This document shows, piece after piece, positions 49,160-60,300 of a DNA stretch of 64,000 nt; positions within the stretch are counted from its first letter, which is position 1, and each line of letters opens with the position of its first letter. Location of the stretch: contig NC_057378.1 of NCBI RefSeq assembly GCF_016906535.1, forward strand, positions 62,001 through 126,000. Direction: 5' to 3'. Below the pieces are notes generated by a model. The model did not search any database, was not told the origin of the DNA, and worked only from the letters and a program-made list of their open reading frames with translations. A program made the position numbers and the translations under genes. Source of the DNA: Rhizoctonia solani (Eukaryota > Basidiomycota > Agaricomycetes > Cantharellales > Ceratobasidiaceae).

Positions 49160-50525
49160 GGTTGAGAAAAGCAGAAGGTACAAAGATCAAGAGGAGAGAA
49201 GTTGGTTTCAAGGTAAACCCGTTAGTTAGATGGTCTTCTGTGAGCTTCAGAGTACTTATAATCAGTCAAACCAAAATCAGATGAACGACTGCACAAATAA
49301 CGTTATTGGTCAAAAGGAATTTACCAAGACTGATTGTCATATCCACGGCCTCAGGTACAAACATAAGAGCAGTCAGCCATGCAAAATCCTGATTGATTAA
49401 ACCATGATACCGTATCACCTGTCGCCATGAAATACATGGCAAATCTCATGTCAAACCAAGATCAGCATTGATTGCATGTCCCCGCACTGCTGATCACATG
49501 TTGCGTCAAGGTTGTGTGATTGCTCATAATGGTCTGCGCATGGATATCATTTACCAGGGTTGGGTGTGTCTGTCTTGCGTTTCCGTACTCAATAGGCTGT
49601 GTTTCACTACTGGACTGCGGAACTCAACAAAAGAGACTGTTTAATTTGAGCTGCCATAGTGCCTGTTCTAGAATGTGCCTGTCAAATGTTGGCACCAGCG
49701 GTGCGCCACAACCCTTAAGACCAGTACCTTAGGTCTTGACGCAAGCCTTTCAACAATGGAACTATTGAACCCAATATTGCACTTTTTTCTGCAAGCACTG
49801 CTGATAAGTATTTGCGTGCAAGCGTCCAGCATGACGTGAGCAGCATTTCTCCAATTGTGGAAAGGTGAGTAACGAAGTTAGAGAGGAAACATTGGATCTT
49901 AATAAGGTGACAAACCTTATTCCGCCACATGATAGAATTGATTAAAAACAAAATGAATTCTTGAAACCGACAATTGAGTGAACATCCACGGTTGTTGTTC
50001 ATCAAGCCGTCAAAAGAAAAGAACATATTTTATACAAGATTCTAAGGCACGGGGAATCGTTCCAAGATGATCCAAGCCTTGCACTGAAACTTAATTTACC
50101 CCCGCATTTATCTTAGCTCAAACAATCTGCAATCTGACTGTCATCAGTTAATTTTGGCTGTGGGGGTTCCCACTTGAGAGAATCAAATGTAGATACGGAC
50201 AGCCAAAGATTGAATACGGCTGAGATGCCTAATATGGGTAATGCCTTAGCTGAAAACTGCTTCCTTTAACGGTATTGATTGGCTTGGCATGACAGCGGAG
50301 CTTTGAGGATCCAGCAGACAAAGTCTGAGACAAGGTAGCACTTTCTTATGATCGCCATGAGACATGTGATTGTAATCCTGGAGGCCATGATACAAAAGAA
50401 CCAATGCTTGCAGGTAGCAATACCCCCAAACGTGATCTTTGCAGTCCCAGCTACTACTTGAGCTACTTAGCAGTCTATCACCACTATCTCACATTTATCC
50501 TTTTCATCACACTTAGATCCTCACC
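49160..50525. other. Intergenic region between divergent genes
   Basis: It holds the promoters of the minus-strand gene ending at 49159 and of the SNF2 gene starting at 50526. TTATCCTTTTCATCACAC just before 50526 is a pyrimidine-rich fungal-type leader. A 103-aa minus frame at 49715-50026 has no recognisable domain. Confidence 0.45.
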
Positions 50526-50606
50526 ATGCCTTTGACTCCCGTTGCCCACTCCGTTCTCTACCTGTTCAAAGCTGCTGCTATGAACGAGTCACACCCGTTA
50601 ACCTGC

Positions 50607-51053
50607 TGTCATGACCTTCATCGGCATGACATGAATTTTTACTATTTTCTACCTTTTTTCTGAGACACTTTCCTTTTTTGATATATATTTATGACTCATC
50701 AAGATCACGTGACATATTTGATATATGATGTGAAATTGTAAATGACTCACTATTTAGTACTGTTGTTTTTGATGTGGCTCCACTCATGTATATAAGCAGG
50801 GTCAAGTCGCCGCTAAACAGCAAGACTTGACCTCTTCGTCAATTCATCCTAAGTTCACTCCTACCCTTTGCCCAGGCCCCTAGTCGGCCACTAGTGCATC
50901 TTACTTAACATCATTAACCAGGCCTTTGTCGCCCTCTCCCTTACCATAACCCTTGGCCCTTCGTCGGCCCTCTACCTTGTTTCATAGTCCATTGGTGATA
51001 GGGCCACGGACTTTAAGCCTACTTGCATCATAGGTCCGAGCTTAGTCGTGACA
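50607..51053 (+). repeat. E4 5' LTR (447 bp)
   Basis: It starts TGTCATGACC and ends GTCGTGACA. The TATA box TATATAAG is at 50789-50796 and the predicted mRNA 5' block AAGACTTGACCT at 50822-50833. An upstream GGTCAAGTC (50800-50808) can pair with GACTTGACC of that block, so the same bases have a local alternative partner. Confidence 0.95.
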
Positions 51054-51055
51054 CT

Positions 51056-51067
51056 AGGTCAAGTCTT
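51056..51067 (+). promoter_or_regulatory. E4 primer-binding site, self-complementary type
   Basis: Two bases (CT) after the LTR end comes AGGTCAAGTCTT, the exact reverse complement of AAGACTTGACCT in the LTR (50822-50833). The spacing from TATA box to that block is 33 nt, almost the same as in the E1/E2 family (34 nt). Self-priming by the mRNA 5' end is therefore the likely mode. Confidence 0.82.
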
Positions 51068-51400
51068 TTCACTCGTACTCTTGTCGACAAACGAGACCTA
51101 CGCTTGGATAAGCACCAACGTCTGAAAAGCTATCACATCGTAGCCCCTGTGTAATAATCAAAGACAGGAATACGAGTAGCAGTAAGACCGCGGGATAGCC
51201 CCTCGCTAGCGATCGTCCGCATACCAGGGTGTCCGCACCTTTAGTCATACGCTGTTAGTCAGCCAAACCTCTGCTTACAAAAAACCTGACTAATATCACG
51301 CTTGCACACAGCTGTTGATTTTAGTACAAGGATTGTCTAACGCTAGTGGTGCAGCAAACAGTTAGTATTTTAGCACTATAAATCCGTTTTGTCTATCTGA

Positions 51401-51928
51401 TCGAGTACCGATTTGTATCGGGAACGCATCCTAGTGTTCGATTTTTTAGACCTCATCCTATTTGCCATCTTTTGGCCTTACTCCGTCGTCACCCGCTATC
51501 TGTACCTTGAAAAAACTCTCAACAATATTGATCACATACTAGTGGGTTGTATCAATAATCTTGAAGAACATATTGCTCGCATAGAAGAACCCGGGCTACT
51601 CCAAACCATTGCCCACATCAAGCATCACAAATCCTTTGCCAAGCGCCTCAACAACATCTACAAGGCTGATCTTCAAGAACAAAGGAACCTTATCTCCAAC
51701 CTCGAAGCCCACAATCGCGATCTAGCTCTCACTATCGAAGAGCAAGAAAGGCTTATCGAGGAGAAAGATAGGTTATTAGTTGAGAAAGAGTTGGAGTTGG
51801 ATAATTTCCATTGTTCCATTCAAGACATCACCCAAGACGGAAAAGGTCGAATCCATTACTACAAAGAATATGAGTTTTTCGCAGTCTCACATGACAATGC
51901 CTGGCTTGGGCGCAATGGGAGAGACTAA
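51401..51928 (+). CDS. E4 upstream coiled-coil frame
   Basis: This open frame of ~175 codons has no ATG. It has a hydrophobic start and then a long heptad-rich region (IEEQERLIEEKDRLLVEKEL). It overlaps the start of gag in another frame, but shares its frame with the C-terminal half of gag (from 52280). It may be the N-terminus of an older gag broken by two frameshifts, or a separate leader protein. Confidence 0.5.
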   Translation, partial: SSTDLYRERILVFDFLDLILFAIFWPYSVVTRYLYLEKTLNNIDHILVGCINNLEEHIARIEEPGLLQTIAHIKHHKSFAKRLNNIYKADLQEQRNLISNLEAHNRDLALTIEEQERLIEEKDRLLVEKELELDNFHCSIQDITQDGKGRIHYYKEYEFFAVSHDNAWLGRNGRD

Positions 51929-53434
51929 TTTGTCTTCTCCCCAAATCCAATTGGGGTGGTCTGCCCCTTCTTCACGTACTCATACTCCTGCTCCTGCGGC
52001 TGTGCCACCTCATGTATATTCCCCCATGTCATTTGACAATATGTCTGATCGCAAGTTATTAAATATGGTTGCCCAAAACATGATTGTTCTAAAAAAAGAG
52101 TTTTTGCAATTACAAGGCGCTTATGAAGCGCAACATGATCAAATAGCGTTGCTGAGAGCTGAACTCAAAGAACATCGTGACCAATCACGCAATCAACATA
52201 TATTCTACTCTACCCAAATCCAAGGGGCGGCCGCTTCCATTCAAGCTGTGCAAGATCAACTACTCCACAATTACAATACTTGTCCCACGGCCCTGCCCCA
52301 CCTCCACCTTCTGGCACAGCCACCTCCACCAATCCCCCACCCGCTCCTGCTTTGTCCAATTCGGACTTGAAATTTGCTAAACCCAATAAGTTCAGTGGCA
52401 AGAAAGAAGACGCCCTCAATTTCATTATTGCCTGCCAGGCCTATATAAGAGCAAAAGGAGCAACCCGTTCTCATGAAGAAAAAATCTTGTGGGTGACATC
52501 ATACTTTGAGGGAACGGCTGAGGATTGGGTTTGCCCATATAAAGAAAGGAAGGTGTTCAGGGGAGAAGCAGTTCCTCTGTTGGAAGATATCGATACTTTT
52601 TGGGCCGAGTTCACTAAACATTATGTGGACACAAATTGCGACGAGAAATATCGTCAAAAATGGAATAATTTGCGGCAGAAGGCGTCAGTCCAAGAATACA
52701 CTCGGGAATTTCAGCAATACTCTGTTTCCTTGGGTTACAGCGACGAGACTCTGCGCAATAAATACTACGATGGTCTTAAAAACGAAATTAAAGACATCAT
52801 GCTGTCAACAATGTTCCAATGGCGTCGGGCCACAGCTCAACAAGTGTATGACAAAGCAGAGGAAATTGCTAACCATATTGAATCTACGCGCCTATCCAAT
52901 CCCTCCGTCTCCACTGTTCGCGCCACTCCCACTGCTGTTTCCAACTCCACCTCCAGCCCCACTCCCACTCGCACTTGCCTCAATGTGGGAGATAATGTCT
53001 ACATGATCGATCCAACCACTCGTCGCGCCAAGAAAGGCGCCATTACTTCCATTATTCGCACAACCTCTGGCAATATGCCAAACGTTAGATGGAATGGGGA
53101 AACCAAGGACACCATGATTCCCTTCCCCTCCCTTAAAAAAGATGAACGTCCTGCCGCCGCCGCACCTGTCAAACCCATAATTGCCCCCACTCCTGTTTTA
53201 GCTTCAAACTCTAAGGGTCCAGGCCCCATGGACCTGGATGGAAGGGGCTTTACAAATCTCACCTGTCATGTATGCGGTGGTAAAGGCCACTTTGCACGCA
53301 ATTGTCCCTCAAAGCCTATGTCTGGACATGTGGCTAACGTTGAATGGTCTTGGGAAAGGCCAAAAGAAGAAAATCGTATTGAAGTAGTTTCTGAGGATGA
53401 GGAATCGGGAAAAGGAAAAGCCAAGGCCGACTAA
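51870..53434 (+). pseudogene. E4 gag (frameshifted)
   Basis: ATG 51870 opens a frame with a Pro-rich start and a coiled-coil segment. The frame shifts near 52275-52290 into the gag core (FSGKKEDALNFI...) and the zinc knuckle CHVCGGKGHFARNC (near 53266-53310). Between core and knuckle is a ~50-residue block (VGDNVYMIDPTTRRAKKG) that looks like a small beta-barrel rather than the usual unstructured linker. Confidence 0.82.
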
Positions 53435-53454
53435 GGAGTAAGGCACTTGGCTGT

Positions 53455-56400
53455 ATGCTCGCGGATTTGCACCATGAAAACAACGATTTTGAAATACTTT
53501 CTTTATGTAATACATCACAAATATATGCGTCGTTTTCTGCAAATCCGTGTGAATCTCCTAAAATCCAGAAATCCAGTTTTTCGGCTAAACCCTTTCAAGG
53601 AAAAGCCATGATCGATTCAGGAGCAACTTCTTGCTTCATACACCCTCTTTGGTTGAAACTTACCAACTTCCCGCTTATCAACATCAAATCCCAAAAAAAT
53701 TACGCGTCATAGATGGCCGAGAAATTGACTCTGGTCAAATTACCCATTTCACTCGTTTTAAGTGCACCATCGGCAGTCATACTGAAGAATTGGAATGTCA
53801 CATTTCGAACATTGGCAATCATCAACTAGTGCTAGGAATGTCATGGCTGAAAAAGCATAATCCCCAAATCTCATGGGAAAAGCACACACTCGTTTTCAAT
53901 TCATCATATTGTTCCAATAATTGCCTATCCGTACCTACTGTCCTAGAACTCAAGGCAGTAGAAGAAATACCACTTCCTTATCAGGAATTTGCCAAGGTCT
54001 TCTCTGAAGAAGAATCATCCAAACTACCGCCCCACCGTCCTTACGATATTGCCATTGAGTTACTTCCTGACGCAAGACCCCGACATGGCCCCATATATAG
54101 TTTAGGCCCAAGGGAAGATGCAGAACTGAAGGAAACTATTGAGAAACAACTCAAGGCTGGTCTGATTCGCCCATCAAAATCCCCAATGGCCTCTCCCATC
54201 TTGTTTGTCAAAAAGAAAAATGGGAAACTACGTATGTGTGTGGACTACAGGCGTCTGAATAGCATGACCAAGAAAAACGTCTACCCTCTGCCCTTACCAC
54301 AAAACCTGATTGAGAAATTACAAGGTGCTAAAATCTTTAGCAAATTTGATCTTAGGGCAGGATATAATCTAGTTTGAATTAAAGAAGGTGATGAATGGAA
54401 AACTGCATTCAAGACCAAATACGGACTATTCGAATACTTGGTTATGCCTTTTGGATTGACAAATGCGCCGGCGGCTTTTCAAGGCATGATGAACGAAATT
54501 TTCCGAGACCTTTTGGATGTCTATGTCATCATTTACTTGGACGATATTTTAGTCTTTTCTCTGAATGAAAAAGATCACGAAGTTCATGTACGAGAAGTAC
54601 TTAAGAGGCTACAGGACAACGACCTCTTTTGCAATATCAAAAAATGTCACTTCCATGTGAAGAAGATTGATTACTTAGGGTTTATTATATCCGAATTTGG
54701 CATAGAAGTGGATCAGTCTAAAGTTACAGATGCAATGAATTGGTCAATACCCAAAAATGTCAAGAACATCCAGGAATTCTTAGGATTTGTAAACTTTTAC
54801 AGGCGATTTATCCCTAATTTTGGCAACATGGCATGCCCTTTGTATAATTTGCTCAAAAAAGACAGTCAATGGAAATGGGAACAAGCAGAACAGCAATCTT
54901 TTGACGGCCTTAAAAAATGTCTTACCTCAGCACCCTTGCTTTACAGCCTGACACCACAAGACAATTTTATGTAGAATGCGATGCATCGGACTATGCCACT
55001 GGAGCAATACTATCCCAGCGTAATTCTGAAGGGAAACTAGCCCCCGTAGCCTATCTATCAAAATCCCTATCCCCAGCCGAAAAAAACTACAACATCTTTG
55101 ACAAAGAATTACTGGCAGTCATTAGGGCATTTAAAGAATGGCGTCATTTACTGGAAGGATCGGAACTACCAGTCCAAGTTCTAACAGATCATAAGAATTT
55201 GGAGTATTTCTCCACGTCCCAATCCCTGAATAAACGTCAAATTCGATGGGCAAACTTCCTAGTTGACTACAATTTCCAAATCATCTATAGACCAGGAGCG
55301 CAAAACAAGAAGGCAGATATCCTCTCTAGACGTTACGACCTAGTACCCCTTGAAGGGGGGGTAGAGAACCAAGTTCTCTTGAAACCAGAACTTTTTATCC
55401 TGTCAATCACCCCAGATCAGGAAATTAACGACCTGATTGGCGAAGCAATCTATGAGGATAACCGGCTAAAAGAGATCTTGCATAAACTCCAGAACAAGGA
55501 AAAGGTCTTAGACTGGGAATTGAGAGAAGGACTGCTATGGTTTCAAGGAAAAATATTTGTACCAAAGGACGACACTATTAGGAACCTTATCTTGGAATCC
55601 AGGCATGACGCTTTAGCAGCAGGTCACCCAGGACAAGCTAGGACATTAGAACTTGTTTCCAGGAGTTACTACTGGCCATTGCTAAAAAAATTCGTCAACT
55701 CTTACGTCAGCCACTGCGAAACCTGCATCAGGTCTAAACCAACAAATCAAGTACCTATAGGCCTGTTAAAACCATTGCAAATTCCTGAACGTCCCTGGGA
55801 AGATATAGCTTATGACATGATTGTGGGATTACCGGTTTCAGAGGGCTTTGATGCCATTTTAACTGTGATTGATTGATTCTCAAAAATGGTCCACTTCATT
55901 CCCACCCAATCCACAGCATCTGCCATTGATATTGCCAACCTATTTGTCACATACGTATGGAAGTTACACGGTCTACCCAAAAGCACAATTTCAGATAGGG
56001 GTCCCACATTCAATGCCAAATTCATTTGTCATTTGTATAAAAGACTGGACATCAAGCCAACATATTCCACGGCATATCATCCACAAACAGACGGACAGAC
56101 GGAACGCATTCAAAGAGAAGCTGAAATTTTCATACGCATGTTTGGAAGTCATTGTCAATCAGACTGGGTGTCATTATTGCCATTAGCCGAATTTGCCTTG
56201 AACAATTTGAAACAAACTTCCACAGGCAAATCCCCTTTTCAAATATGTTATGGCTATAACCCAAGATTTACAGTTGGTCAAAAATCAGACGAATCAGTCC
56301 CAAACGCAGATGAACATGCGGAATTCCTAGAAAGAGGCTACGATGAAGTCAAGGCAGCGTTGGCCCTGTCACAGGAAAGAATGAAACACTTCTATGATCA

Positions 56401-56872
56401 GCGACACAGGAAAGAAGAAGAAATCCAAGTAGGGGATAAAGTCTGGCTAAGCCATCAGAACATATCTACTGATAGGCTGTCCATCAAACTTAGTCATAAG
56501 AAGTTAGGCCCCTACCTGGTAATTGAGAAAATTGGATCTCACGCATACAAGTTGCAACTACCTTTCACAATGCGCATACATCCAGTCTTCCATATCAACC
56601 TCCTAACCAAGTTCCACCCCGATCCCCATGGACGCGACCCTCCTCAACCTGCACCTATCATCACAGAAGAAGGTGAGGAAGAATACGAAGTGGAAAGAAT
56701 CCTGGACAGCAAATGGAAAGGGCGCGGCAAATCAAAGAAGCTCTGGTATTTAGTCAAGTGGAAGGGATACGACAAAGGAAGCAACTCGTGGGAACCAGTA
56801 GATAATGTGGGTAACGCGCAAGAAGCCATAAAAGAATTCCATAAGGAACACCCTGATGCAGTTGGAGCTTGA
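53455..56872 (+). pseudogene. E4 pol: protease-RT-RNase H-integrase-chromodomain
   Basis: Domains in order: retropepsin (DSGATS near 53616), RT (YLDDILVFS near 54535), RNase H (CDASDYATGAILSQ near 54980), integrase HHCC (55600-55730), DDE core (ISDRGPTF near 55990, QTDGQTER near 56090) and chromodomain (LVKWKGYDKGSNSWEP near 56755). Breaks: one A lost from an A-run near 53697, TGA at 54375-54377 (NLV-TGA-IKEG), one base lost near 54942, TGA at 55874-55876 (VID-TGA-FSK). Both TGA codons follow T and stand where Arg is the family residue. Confidence 0.92.
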
Positions 56873-56883
56873 AGAGGGGGTAA
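56868..56883 (+). other. E4 polypurine tract
   Basis: GAAGAGGGGGTAA immediately precedes the 3' LTR start TGTCATG. Confidence 0.7.
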
Positions 56884-57329
56884 TGTCATGACCTTCATCG
56901 GCATGACATGAATTTTTACTATTTTCTACCTTTTTTCTGAGACACTTTCCTTTTTTGATATATATTTATGACTCATCAAGATCACGTGACATATTTGATA
57001 TATGATGTGAAATTGTAAATGACTCACTATTTAGTACTGTTGTTTTGATGTGGCTCCACTCATGTATATAAGCAGGGTCAAGTCGCCGCTAAACAGCAAG
57101 ACTTGACCTCTTCGTCAATTCATCCTAAGTTCACTCCTACCCTTTGCCCAGGCCCCTAGTCGGCCACTAGTGCATCTTACTTAACATCATTAACCAGGCC
57201 TTTGTCGCCCTCTCCCTTACCATAACCCTTGGCCCTTTGTCGGCCCTCTACCTTGTTTCATAGTCCATTGGTGATAGGGCCACGGACTTTAAGCCTACTT
57301 GCATCATAGGTCCGAGCTTAGTCGTGACA
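56884..57329 (+). repeat. E4 3' LTR (446 bp)
   Basis: Identical by eye to the 5' LTR except T4 for T5 near 57044 and TTTGTC for TTCGTC near 57237. Confidence 0.95.
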
Positions 57330-60300
57330 CCTGCCCTCCCTGGACAAGCAACGTGTGGAGGGAGCTTTTTGGGCTGTTTCCTCTAAAGGGTAGTGAGGAC
57401 TATTACAATGCTGAGATTGATGTAGTTGGCGACAGTGACCCACAGTTGGATTCAAGCAAGGAACTGGGCCTCACCATGCCCAAGTCTTCAATCGCCTCGA
57501 TCACCAAAAATCGCCGGAAGGCACTTGGGCTCCATGAGCGTCAGGCTGCAGAACGCTTCCTGCAATATTTCTGGGATACCTGGAAGGCGGATTATGTGAG
57601 GAAGATACCAATCCGCGAGACAATCAAGTCCACTACTCGAGGCGAGAAAGGTGGCCCGGACCCTTATGGGTATGCTGCGTATCGCAACCTGGTATTGGCT
57701 GCAATCAACAGGAAGGGCGGCGTCATGAATCAAGTGGAGGAGACTTTGGGAAAGATTGGGGCTACTCCTGCCGATCTCTGGAAGGATGACAGAAGCTTAA
57801 ACAGGGTGAGTTTTACATGACCAAGTACGTCTCAGTATTTGACCACAATCATACACGCAGGAACGTCCAGCTACCAAGCGTGTTCTTGAGCATCAGGTGC
57901 CTATAGCTGACACCCATGCAAGGCTGGAAGAACGAGATGTGCAAGCAGCTTTGGCTTGAGCCCTATTTGGCGATGCAGGGGTCAGCAGTCGTGGGACTGT
58001 TGTCCCAGAGCTGATCCCTACAATTTGTTGCTTTGCACAGCGCAAGTATGAGAACCTTGCGCGGAGCTTAAAGCGTAAGGTAACCACATCATGTGCTAGA
58101 ATGCAAAAGGTCGACAGTAAACTGGAAGGTAAGCAAGCCAAGCTTCATGAAAAACGCCAAGCTAATGGATTGTTATAATAGATGCTCAAAGGCTCAGATC
58201 CCCCAAGGCATTGCGTGACGCAACAAGGGCTTTGACTGATTGGCGGAAGATAGCAATAGGGACAAAGGAGGTTGATGAGCTTCACTTCCTGTCCAGGGAA
58301 CGTACGCTGAAGCAGTTATGGTCAAGTCTTGGGTTTGGAAGTCTTGAGGATGATCTGAGTGAGTACCAACCAGCTTGTGTTTAAGTTATTTGCTTATAGG
58401 AACTCTTGAACCAGCGGCGTCAAAATCTAAAAGCAAGTCAACTCAAGATGGTCCAAGCAAAGAAGAAATGCAGGCTGCCTATGCTTACTATGTTGAGGAG
58501 TACTGCTATGGAGTTGGCTGTCTTGACGAGTCCGAGCTTCCTATCCCTACAGTTGGTGTCTCTGGTCTCCACAGTTTGGTGGATGGGTGCGAGGATATTG
58601 GGGTATCGCATCTCAAGTCCTTGTCCACGGAGGCTTTGTGGGCCCAGCTAGGACTGCCAGGTGTGGATCAGTTCCCGTTTGCAGAGCCTGGCACTGGTGA
58701 AAGCGCCAAAGACATGGCTCCACTGGCCAAAACTCGTGCAGTGCCGTTTTGGCATCAAGTGGTAGGCACTCTCAGAATCTTGGAAGGCGCTTTCACACAG
58801 AGAGTGGGCGATTGCGCCCAACCAACTTTACTGTGCGACAATGTTGGACTTGGAAAGACGGTGCAAATCATTGGGGTCATTAGCATGATCCAACATTACT
58901 ATAAGCAACAGGAACTGCCAGCCAAAGAGCGTCTTGCAACACCCATGTTTATCCAAGGTGAGTGGTGTTTGTGTGGCTGATGTGCTGTTTGGTTGACTCT
59001 GACTCTGTGACCTGTAGAGCAAAGCTTGCCATACTTTGCAGGCCAAAAGACCATACCAAATTTGCCATCAATTGTCATTACTCCGCGGACACTTGGCAAT
59101 CAATGGATGGAGCAATGGAAGAAGTTTACCCAGCTTGGTAGTTTTGTTCCTGTCCGGTACTCAGTTGAGAGCGGCACCCTTGAGAGCTTCTGCAGTGACC
59201 CAACAGGTCCATACCGCGCTGCAGCTGGACGAGACTTGGAGCATGCAGGGCGAGTGGTTATCATTGCAGACCTATCGGTAAGTGTACATTCATTGACTAT
59301 GCTGGTAGAACTATTAAATAAATCCGGTGACCTTATCAGGCTATTGCAAAGGAAGCAAAACGGTGCTTACAGCTCCCTCCTGCATTCAAGGGTAAAGATG
59401 CAAGGGAGTACAAAGCTAAGGGCGAGACACCTGTTTTCAAGGCAGGGATCAGCAATGCAGGCTCACTCTTTGGAATGCGCTTTCGGGTGGCAGCTGTGGA
59501 CAAGATACACAATCTCCGAAACAGCAGTCACACTCAACGAGGGGTTCAGCTCATTACTCAGTCCTCGTCCTTGGTGATTGGAGCAACCGCCACACCATTG
59601 TTTACGTCGCTCAAAGTAAGTCATTTGACTATGTTATACACCAGCGCATCATTGACATTACGTTACGCCTGTGCGTACTAGTGCCTGCTTGCTCTTGGAC
59701 GAAACCTGCGCTACCAGCCATTGCTTGGTGAGCAAGGAGTTCAGGTCTGGAACGAGATGCAGGAAATGCTGTCAACTGGTAATGAAAGTTGGAGGCTTAC
59801 AAGCACAGCGGTAATTCAAGCCACAGTGGAAAGGGAGCTTCAAGCGGCACTTTTACTTGGCAAAATTCCCTTGTACGACCCCCGCGCTGCTAAGATCAAG
59901 GAAGAACTGGAAAGCAAGTACCAGGCTGAGGACCAGCGGAGCATCCTCCATATGATTCATGTCTCAAAGCAGCCACTAAACATGTTGCGCTTGCTTCTTC
60001 TCCCCATCATGATTCGTCGCACAAATGAGTCCTTAGACTATTTGGGCAGACGAATCTTGGATCTCCCGTTTGTACAGAAGTTCATTGCTTGGGCACCCAT
60101 GAATGAAGAAGAGAAAGAAATGCAACGGGTCATCAATCAAGAGCACACACAGCAGAAGAGCAAAAAGTATGTCTTGCCCTTTTTTGCCTTTCTCTCAGAT
60201 ATAATCTCCTGTCTCCGTATTCTATCACACAACAACTGACTTTGTTGATGATTTATAACAGAACAAAACTGGCGCAAAAGGCTAAGGCTGCCAAGAGACA

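Larger units (their letters stand above)
50607..57329 (+). mobile_element. Complete Ty3/gypsy chromovirus E4 (6723 bp) inside the SNF2 gene
   Basis: LTRs are at 50607-51053 and 56884-57329, with the 5-bp duplication CCTGC at 50602-50606 and 57330-57334. Between the two LTRs I see only two differences, one T-run length change and one TCG to TTG substitution, so the insertion is young. Gag and pol are present but carry two frameshifts in pol, one in gag and two in-frame TGA codons, so this copy was probably mobilised in trans or decayed after insertion. Confidence 0.97.
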
